DNA of 6,053 bases from Chloroflexota bacterium. GTDB lineage: Bacteria; Chloroflexota; Dehalococcoidia; UBA1127; JACQUN01. The notes beneath the pieces are model-generated. The model did no database searches. It worked only from the letters and a program-made list of their open reading frames with translations, and was not told the DNA's origin. How positions within the stretch are numbered: the stretch's first letter is position 1; every line of letters begins with the position of its first letter. This document shows, piece by piece, positions 1 through 4,942 of the stretch. A program made the translations under genes and the position numbers. The stretch is taken from assembly GCA_016210285.1 (NCBI GenBank), contig JACQUN010000104.1:1-6053 (forward strand), given 5' to 3'.

Positions 1-1783
1 GGACAGCCCGCAGGGCATTGGCCCGCCCACGGGTGGAGTGCTCCTCCTCCCTGGTGGCCATGTAGGAGGGACACATGGCGCCGTCCAGAATCTTCCGGCA
101 GGCCCCCTGGCCGTTGCACTGCTCCACCGAGGCAGCGAAGCCGCGGTCCTGAGAGAAGTCCAGGTGGGTGGTGACCGGCACCGTCCGGTGGGAGGGGCTG
201 ATGCGAAGGTTCTCCGTCATGGGCGGGCAGTCAACAATCCTCCCGGGGTTCATGATGCCCTTGGGGTCGAAGGCCCGTTTCAGCTCCCGGAAGGCTTGGT
301 AGAGCCTGGGGCCGAACATCTTCTCGGTGAAGACGCCGCGCACGATGCCGTCGCCGTGCTCCCCGCTGAGGGACCCGCCAAACTCCAGCACCAGGTCCGA
401 GATCTGGTTGGCGATGCGGACCATGCGCTCCACGCCCTCCTGGAGCTTCAGGTTGATGACCGGGCGGATGTGAAGGCACCCGACACTGGCATGGCCGTAG
501 TAGGCGGCGGTCGTGCCGGTGGCCCGCACGGTCTCGTCGAAGCGGCGTATGTACTCGGGCAGCTTCTCCGGTGCTACGGCCGTGTCCTCGACAAAGGGCA
601 GGGGCTTGGCGTCGCCTCGGACGCTCATGAGGAGACCCAGTCCGGCCTCCCGCACGGCCCAGGGGTCCCGCTGCTTCTGTTGGTCAAGGATCTTGACGCA
701 GGCGAAGCCCAGCCGCTGCCGCTCAGCCAGGGCCTCCAGCCGGTCCAGGCGGCTCCGCACCTCCGTTTCAGTGTCGCCGAAGAACTCCACCAGCAGGAGG
801 GCTGCCGGGTCCCCCTGGACGAAGGCCGCGCGTCGGGTGAAGGCAGGCTTTGCCCGGGCCTGGTCCAGGATGGTCTTGTCCATCAGCTCGATGGCAGCGG
901 GGCTCTCCGTCAGGAGGGACACCGTGGCCTCCATAGCTTCAATGAGGGAGTGGAAGTGGAGCACCCCCAGGGCCGTGGCCTTCGGTCGGGGCACCAGCTT
1001 GACCCATGCCTCGGTTACGGTCGCCAGGGTTCCCTCGGAGCCCACCAGCAGCTTCGCCAGGTTGAGGGGCTCTTTCTGCAGCTCGTCCAGGTTGTATCCC
1101 GACACCCGGCGCAGGATCCGGGGGAAGCGGCGCTCCACCTCTTCGCGATAGGCATGGGCGATCCGGAGGCTCTCCCTGTAGATGGTGCCCTCCAGGCCTG
1201 ACCCGGCCCTCTTTGCATCCCGCTGCTCCGGCGCTAGGGGGGCGACCGTCGTGAGAGTGCCGTCGGAGAGGACTACCTCCAGGGCGAGCACGTTCTCCAC
1301 GGTCCTGCCGTAGAGGATGGAGTGGGAGCCACAGGAGTTGTTGCCGATGGCGCCTCCCACGTTTGCGCGGTTCGCAGTGGAGGGGTCCGGGGCGAACATC
1401 AGGCCATGGGGCCGCAGGTGGGCGTTCAGCCCCTGAAGGGTGATGCCGGGCTGCACGCGGGCAATGAGGGCGTCGGAGTCCACCTCCAACACCTGGTTCA
1501 GGTGCTTTGAGAAGTCAATGACCACGGCGTGGTTGACGGTCTGGCCTGCCAGGGAGGTGCCCCCGCCGCGGGGCAGCACCGGCACCCCCAGCCGGTTGCA
1601 CGCCTGCACCGTGGCGATGACGCCCTCCCTGTCCCTGGGCAGGACAACCCCGATGGGCTCCATCTGGTAGATGGAGGCATCCGTGGCGTAGAGGGCGCGG
1701 CTGTAGGGGTCGAAGCGCACCTCCCCCTGGACGTGCCGCTTCAACTCCGCTTCCAACTCCCGGTGCTCATGGGTTGCCTTCAT
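1..1783 (-). CDS. FAD-linked oxidase / Fe-S protein, YdiJ or D-2-hydroxyacid dehydrogenase type (C-terminus beyond window)
   Basis: Translating the minus strand from ATG at 1783 gives 594 residues with no stop before the edge. Seen in order: an FAD-binding (PCMH/FAD_binding_4) domain at about residues 42-180 with PRGGGTSLAGQ at 71-81 and NVGGAIGNNSCGSHS at 141-154; GSEGTLATVTEA at 248-259; a FAD-oxidase C-terminal domain at about 270-515 with YGHASVGCLHIRP (429-441) and GEHGDG (474-479); then the start of an Fe-S region with Cys556, Cys562 and Cys571 (CNGQGAC...MCPS). This order and these signatures match the large fused FAD/Fe-S proteins such as E. coli YdiJ, which are about 950-1000 residues, so roughly 350-400 residues are missing. 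The family oxidises D-2-hydroxyacids (2-hydroxyglutarate, lactate, glycolate) and passes electrons through Fe-S clusters to an acceptor; the substrate here is unknown. The start is firm: an in-frame TGA lies two codons upstream. The Shine-Dalgarno is weak. It lies 186 nt downstream of ispH in the same direction. Confidence 0.93.
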   Translation of the reverse strand, partial: MKATHEHRELEAELKRHVQGEVRFDPYSRALYATDASIYQMEPIGVVLPRDREGVIATVQACNRLGVPVLPRGGGTSLAGQTVNHAVVIDFSKHLNQVLEVDSDALIARVQPGITLQGLNAHLRPHGLMFAPDPSTANRANVGGAIGNNSCGSHSILYGRTVENVLALEVVLSDGTLTTVAPLAPEQRDAKRAGSGLEGTIYRESLRIAHAYREEVERRFPRILRRVSGYNLDELQKEPLNLAKLLVGSEGTLATVTEAWVKLVPRPKATALGVLHFHSLIEAMEATVSLLTESPAAIELMDKTILDQARAKPAFTRRAAFVQGDPAALLLVEFFGDTETEVRSRLDRLEALAERQRLGFACVKILDQQKQRDPWAVREAGLGLLMSVRGDAKPLPFVEDTAVAPEKLPEYIRRFDETVRATGTTAAYYGHASVGCLHIRPVINLKLQEGVERMVRIANQISDLVLEFGGSLSGEHGDGIVRGVFTEKMFGPRLYQAFRELKRAFDPKGIMNPGRIVDCPPMTENLRISPSHRTVPVTTHLDFSQDRGFAASVEQCNGQGACRKILDGAMCPSYMATREEEHSTRGRANALRAV

Positions 1784-1828
1784 TGCTCACTCGTGTCCAG
1801 TGTGGCAGAAGGCGAGGCGGCGTGCTCA

Positions 1829-1834
1829 AGTATA
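1829..1834 (-). promoter_or_regulatory. Possible -10 element upstream of the FAD/Fe-S oxidase
   Basis: TATACT on the minus strand, in an otherwise GC-rich gap, would place a transcript start about 40 nt before the ATG at 1783. No recognisable -35 lies 16-19 nt upstream. The nearest TTGAAA is 33 nt away, too far to pair with it. This is either an activator-dependent promoter or chance. Confidence 0.25.
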
Positions 1835-1943
1835 TCGCCCTGGGGTGATGGGTGGGAGGGGATTCGCTTTCAAGGCAGTGGGCCAGAGGGCTGAACAATG
1901 GGCCAGGCCCTTGCAACCGCACCTGTGTCATCAGGGCCGTAGG

Positions 1944-1963
1944 GGCTCCAGGTGGCGGGAGCC
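1944..1963 (-). terminator. Hairpin just after ispH, terminator-like but without a U-tract
   Basis: GGCTCC and GGAGCC form a perfect 6-bp GC-rich stem with an 8-nt loop. It begins about 7 nt beyond the ispH TAG stop. No T-run follows in the direction of transcription, so it is not a classical intrinsic terminator. It could act as a pause site or protect the 3' end. Confidence 0.25.
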
Positions 1964-1969
1964 TGCTGC

Positions 1970-2875
1970 CTAGCGCAGCGCCCAGGGCAGGACGAAGGTG
2001 ACGTTCTCCTCCACCACGGGAATGGCGCGGACCCGCTCCGGCTGGAGCTTGGCGATGACCGCCTCCACCAGGGGCTCCGGCGTGGAGGCACCGGAGATGA
2101 TGCCAACCCGGTGAGCCCCGTCCATATGCCGAAGCTCCACCTCCTCTGGGCCGTTGACCAGGTAGGCGGGGACGCCCTGAGCCTCCGCCACCTCCCGCAG
2201 GCGGTTGCAGTTGGAGCTGTTCTGCGCCCCGATAACCAGGACCACGTCTACCTGAGCCGCCAGGGCCTTCACCGCGGCCTGGCGGTTTGTGGTGGCATAG
2301 CAGATGTCATTCCGGACGACGAGCTTGGGAAACCGGCGGCGCAGGGTGTCCACAACCTCGCGCGTGTCGTCCACGCTCAAGGTCGTCTGGGTGAGCACCA
2401 CGACCCGCTGGGGATCGGGGACCTGTACGGCCTCGGCCTCCTCTGGGGTAGCCACCACGATAGTGCGGTCAGGGACCTCGCCCAGCGTGCCGATGACCTC
2501 GTCATGGTCGCGGTGGCCAACGAGGAGGATGGTGGAGCCTTCACTGGCATACTTCAGGGCTTCCACGTGCACCTTGGTGACCAGGGGGCAGGTGGCGTCG
2601 ATGACGCGTAGCCGCCGCTCCTGAGCGGTGGCCCGGACCCCTGGGGAGACCCCGTGGGCGCTGAAGATGACCACCTGGCCCTCCGGAACCTCGGCCAGCT
2701 CCTCCACGAAGATGGCCCCCTTCTGACGCAACTCCTGCACGACGTAGGGGTTGTGGACGATCTCGTGGCGCACATAGATAGGGGAACCAAACCGCAGGAG
2801 GGCGAGCTCCACGATGTCAACAGCGCGGACGACGCCGGCGCAGAAACCTCGGGGCGAACCGAGGATCACTTCCAA
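1970..2875 (-). CDS. ispH: 4-hydroxy-3-methylbut-2-enyl diphosphate reductase (IspH)
   Basis: IspH uses a [4Fe-4S] cluster to reduce HMBPP to IPP and DMAPP, the final step of the MEP isoprenoid pathway, in the cytoplasm. From a TTG start the protein has 301 residues. Its first 12 (LEVILGSPRGFC) line up residue for residue with E. coli IspH, so the cluster cysteines fall at Cys12, Cys96 (ATCPLVTKVH) and Cys192 (ICYATTNRQ). Substrate-site residues are also present: His41 (IVHN), His74 (SAHGV), His124 and Glu126 (GHRDHDEV), the TQTTLS segment (162-167), SSNCNRL (220-226) and SGAST (261-265). The catalytic set looks complete. The TTG is preceded at 7 nt by GGGGAGGT. The alternative ATG at 2899 adds eight residues and has only a weak AAGG upstream; a longer reading from 3031 adds 44 more residues unlike any family member. 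Gaps to both neighbours are about 185 nt, so co-transcription is uncertain. Confidence 0.96.
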   Translation of the reverse strand: MEVILGSPRGFCAGVVRAVDIVELALLRFGSPIYVRHEIVHNPYVVQELRQKGAIFVEELAEVPEGQVVIFSAHGVSPGVRATAQERRLRVIDATCPLVTKVHVEALKYASEGSTILLVGHRDHDEVIGTLGEVPDRTIVVATPEEAEAVQVPDPQRVVVLTQTTLSVDDTREVVDTLRRRFPKLVVRNDICYATTNRQAAVKALAAQVDVVLVIGAQNSSNCNRLREVAEAQGVPAYLVNGPEEVELRHMDGAHRVGIISGASTPEPLVEAVIAKLQPERVRAIPVVEENVTFVLPWALR

Positions 2876-2881
2876 AGGTTT

Positions 2882-2889
2882 ACCTCCCC
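2882..2889 (-). promoter_or_regulatory. Strong Shine-Dalgarno that decides the ispH start
   Basis: GGGGAGGT on the minus strand lies 7 nt before TTG at 2875, an ideal distance. If the ATG at 2899 were the true start, this sequence would lie inside the reading frame (codons 4-6). Its strength and spacing, and the match of the TTG-started protein to known IspH N-termini, favour TTG. Confidence 0.65.
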
Positions 2890-3010
2890 TGGCACTCATA
2901 GTAGCCTTGTCTTGCTTGCCGCGCAAGCCTCCCCGGGTGGTTGGACCGAACAGCCCTGCGGGAAGGACGAAACGCCGGGTCGGGGGACTCCTGGCGTGCA
3001 TGTGGCCCCC

Positions 3011-3038
3011 ATACTGTGCGGGAGCAGGCAACCCTCAA
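3011..3038 (-). promoter_or_regulatory. Weak candidate promoter for ispH
   Basis: On the minus strand, TTGAGG (3033-3038) and CAGTAT (3011-3016) are separated by 16 nt, each with two mismatches to the sigma-70 consensus. It lies between the dehydrogenase stop and ispH and would give a leader of about 130 nt. It is the only pair seen in this gap. Confidence 0.2.
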
Positions 3039-3059
3039 GCAACGTGTCGCCAGATGGGC

Positions 3060-4253
3060 CTACCAGGCGCGTTGCAGCAACTCCTCCAGCTCCTGCGGGC
3101 TCTGGACGGGCCTCGGGTTGCGCCGCATCGGTGGCTCGTGGAAGGCCTCTTCAGCGATGCCTGGCAGGGCCTCCTGCGGGATCCCCACATCTCGCAGGCG
3201 ATGGGGCAGCCCCAGGCCAGTGATGAGGCCGTCTACCTCCCAGGCTGCCTGGACGGCGGCGGCCTCTTCGCTCATGCCCCGGCGGTCGACCCCCGCAGCC
3301 TCCGCCATGAGAGCCTGCTGCGAGAATGAGTAGGGGCGGTTGAACTCCATGACGTAGGGTTGGGTGACACACGAGGTCACGCCGTGCGGCACTCCGAAGC
3401 GGGCTCCCAGGACGTGCCCCAGGGCGTGGCTCAAACAGGGCGCGGCGTTGGGCATCCCATGCATCGAAAGCCATGCCCCCACCTGGCAGCGTAGGCGGGC
3501 ATCCAGGTTCAGCGGCTCCTGGTACGACTGGGGCAGCGCTTCAAAGAGCAGGCTCAACGCCTTCAGGCAGGCGGCGTCTGTGGCAAGTTGGCTGTCCAGG
3601 GAGTAGAGGCGTTCGATGGCGTGGTCCAGGGCCTTCACCCCCGTGGAAAGCCACAGGCGGGCCGGGGTGGCTACCGTCAGCTCGGGGTCAAGGATCACAG
3701 TCTTCACGGAAAGACGGGGGTGGCCGAAGCGCATCTTCACCTTCCCCTCGTGATCCAGGAGCGTTCCATGGGAGGTGAACTCCCCCGCAGAAAGGGTGGT
3801 GGGGAGAGCGATCTGAGGTGGGATAGTCTTGTCCTCAAGAGCTGCCCTGCCCGTGCGCTCCACCTCGCGATGGTAGTCCAGCAGGCCCTCCTTGTCGTTG
3901 ATGCCCTGGGCCAGCATCAGCGCCACCACCTTGGTGGCGTCGGAGACGGCACCGCCTCCAATGCTGATGAGAAGGTCCGCCTCGGCTCGGGCGGCATGCC
4001 CTGCGGCTTCTATTACCTGCTCCATCGGTGCATGGGCCTGGATGCCAGCGTACATCCCGGCGCAGTCAGGAGCCAGCGCCTGTTCCACTCGAGCGGCCAG
4101 GCCGGTCTGGGCCGCCAGGGTTCTGCCCGCAATAAGGAAGGGGCGGCGGCCACCGAGCCGCTCCACCTCCTCCCTCAGTCGGCTCAGGCTGCCCTGGCCG
4201 AAGAGCACGCGCTCCATGGGGAGAAACCGGTACTCCCCCACAAGTTGAACCAT
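3060..4253 (-). CDS. Iron-containing alcohol dehydrogenase family protein, maleylacetate-reductase-like
   Basis: This 397-residue protein has the Fe-ADH fold signatures. N-terminal FLPMERVLFGQGSL (10-23) matches the usual family opening. The nucleotide-binding loop is GGGAVSDATK (99-108) and PTTLSAGEFTSHG (151-163) follows. In the C-terminal helical domain the metal-site histidines are His211 (DHAIE), His276 (SHALGH) and His290 (GVPHG), with the usual 14-residue step between the last two. GVPHGVTSC resembles maleylacetate reductases more than primary alcohol dehydrogenases. The position normally holding the first metal ligand (the Asp of G-x-D-A-x-x-H) is Lys207, with an Asp at 210 instead. 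It probably reduces a carbonyl or oxidises an alcohol with NAD(P)H; the substrate cannot be read from sequence. ATG at 4253 has AGGAG 8 nt upstream. No clear sigma-70 promoter was seen before it. It is first in the minus-strand block and shows no obvious link to ispH. Confidence 0.92.
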   Translation of the reverse strand: MVQLVGEYRFLPMERVLFGQGSLSRLREEVERLGGRRPFLIAGRTLAAQTGLAARVEQALAPDCAGMYAGIQAHAPMEQVIEAAGHAARAEADLLISIGGGAVSDATKVVALMLAQGINDKEGLLDYHREVERTGRAALEDKTIPPQIALPTTLSAGEFTSHGTLLDHEGKVKMRFGHPRLSVKTVILDPELTVATPARLWLSTGVKALDHAIERLYSLDSQLATDAACLKALSLLFEALPQSYQEPLNLDARLRCQVGAWLSMHGMPNAAPCLSHALGHVLGARFGVPHGVTSCVTQPYVMEFNRPYSFSQQALMAEAAGVDRRGMSEEAAAVQAAWEVDGLITGLGLPHRLRDVGIPQEALPGIAEEAFHEPPMRRNPRPVQSPQELEELLQRAW

Positions 4254-4657
4254 CTCCTCAACTCCTGTCCGGATGAGCTTGAGCGGATACTGACCGAGTC
4301 AGAGACCTGCCGAGAGCCACCGACTGCCCGCGACGGGAGGGGCCCTCATTGCCGGCCGGCCGTCCATGCTATGAGCACCGTGCTGGACTACGGTGGGCTG
4401 CCCAGAGAAGCGCCCCCGTATGGTAGCTCACCGGCGGCGGCTCTGTAAAGGGCTGGCTCAACCCTGCCAAGACATATTGGCTGTGAGCCGAGGGCACAGT
4501 GAGGGTGGGAAAAACCCCGGCGCCGTGAAGCTGGCGATTGGGTGTTATAAGGCTATTGTTGGCTAAAACGGGCAGATGAAGAGTGCTCGCGTGAGCGTAC
4601 AGATAGGGGAATGGCCGATGGTTCAAAAATATGCCCAAATTACCCCTGTGGTGACGC

Positions 4658-4688
4658 TTGACAAAAACCCTGTTTTATGCCCTATACT
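4658..4688 (+). promoter_or_regulatory. Upstream rightward promoter (P1) of the surface-protein gene
   Basis: A perfect -35 TTGACA (4658-4663) and a near-perfect -10 TATACT (4683-4688) are separated by 19 nt, in an A+T-rich stretch. The spacer is 1-2 nt longer than optimal. Expected start is near 4695, giving a leader of about 250 nt to the ATG at 4943. TGGTC/GACCA (4693-4697 with 4722-4726) could pair at the 5' end of this transcript. Confidence 0.6.
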
Positions 4689-4729
4689 TGCATGGTCAAT
4701 AAATGGCATGGAGAAGTCCAAGACCACGC

Positions 4730-4760
4730 TTGACAAAATACCCGTGGTGTGGCGTACAAT
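4730..4760 (+). promoter_or_regulatory. Downstream rightward promoter (P2) of the surface-protein gene
   Basis: A perfect -35 TTGACA (4730-4735) and a -10 TACAAT (4755-4760) are separated by 19 nt, the same spacing as P1. Expected start is near 4767, giving a leader of about 175 nt. P2 lies exactly 72 nt downstream of P1, within a recognisable duplication. Confidence 0.6.
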
Positions 4761-4779
4761 TGGATGTTCGTGCGTGGTT

Positions 4780-4809
4780 GGGATGGTCCCAGTCGTGGCT
4801 GGGTATCCC
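4780..4809 (+). other. Leader hairpin 1
   Basis: GGGAT (4780-4784) pairs with ATCCC (4805-4809), and CCCAG (4788-4792) with CTGGG (4799-4803). The two 5-bp helices are separated by a small asymmetric internal loop and closed by a 6-nt loop. It starts about 13 nt after the expected P2 start. There is no T-run, so it is not a terminator. Confidence 0.5.
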
Positions 4810-4823
4810 CGCCTGCACAGCAC

Positions 4824-4859
4824 CCAGAGCAACGGAGAATACGAAAGCTCGGCTTCTGG
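4824..4859 (+). other. Leader hairpin 2
   Basis: CCAGAGC (4824-4830) pairs with GCTTCTGG (4852-4859): seven base pairs with a single bulged T at 4854. The loop is 21 nt and purine-rich. No U-tract follows. Confidence 0.4.
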
Positions 4860-4861
4860 CG

Positions 4862-4917
4862 GCGCCCTCGTAGGGAGATGATGAAGGGGGGTGTGGTTGG
4901 GACGCCAACGAGGGGGC
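4862..4917 (+). other. Leader hairpin 3, with a competing inner hairpin
   Basis: GCGCCCTCGT (4862-4871) pairs with ACGAGGGGGC (4908-4917): nine of ten pairs, seven of them consecutive. Inside its loop GTTGG (4896-4900) and CCAAC (4905-4909) form a second perfect stem with a 4-nt loop. This overlaps the outer stem by two bases, so the two compete partly. The structure ends 11 nt before the Shine-Dalgarno AAGGAG (4929-4934) of the downstream gene. Confidence 0.45.
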
Positions 4918-4942
4918 ACAAGAAACACAAGGAGTTCGATAA

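Larger units (their letters stand above)
4654..4769 (+). repeat. Tandem promoter duplication, 72-nt offset
   Basis: Positions 4654-4697 align without gaps to 4726-4769 with 32 of 44 identical bases. The first 13 (ACGCTTGACAAAA) are identical. Conservation continues past the -10 elements (TTGCATGGTC against TTGGATGTTC). Most differences lie in the spacers. Confidence 0.7.
4254..4942. other. Divergent intergenic region, no credible gene
   Basis: These 689 nt separate the minus-strand block from the plus-strand surface-protein gene. Short open frames exist on both strands (for example 4369-4638 minus) but lack family resemblance and a convincing ribosome-binding site. The left half (4254-4540) is GC-rich, with small palindromes such as GCCGGCCGGC (4351-4360), CGGCGCCG (4518-4525) and AGCACcGTGCT (4374-4384). 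About 4540-4770 is clearly richer in A+T and contains the two rightward promoters. The last 175 nt are a structured leader. No tRNA or recognised riboswitch was found. Confidence 0.7.

Noticed and set aside
38..1201. 387-codon plus-strand open frame
   Set aside because: It is antisense to the FAD oxidase, whose minus-strand translation shows many family motifs. Long antisense frames are expected at this GC content, and the translated product has no recognisable domain.
1970..3031. Longer ispH reading from an ATG at 3031
   Set aside because: The 44 residues before the ATG at 2899 have no counterpart in IspH proteins, and better ribosome-binding sites lie downstream.
4297..4311. AGTCAGAGACCTGCC, resembling the B12 box of cobalamin riboswitches
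   Set aside because: It is one base shorter than the usual box. The other conserved riboswitch elements are not found upstream, which is dehydrogenase coding sequence, and no plus-strand gene follows for over 600 nt. Probably coincidence; a search with the cobalamin riboswitch model would settle it.
3588..4448. 286-codon plus-strand open frame
   Set aside because: It overlaps the dehydrogenase on the opposite strand, and its composition (Gly, Ala, His, Leu rich) is that of a shadow frame. No domain or ribosome-binding site supports it.
4369..4638. 89-codon minus-strand open frame in the intergenic region
   Set aside because: No ribosome-binding site, no domain, and codon use unlike the neighbouring genes; it crosses palindromes and the A+T-rich part of the divergent spacer.
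4891..4917. GGGACGCC stretch reminiscent of a c-di-GMP (GEMM) riboswitch
   Set aside because: The tetraloop, receptor and flanking conserved segments of that class are missing or in the wrong order.
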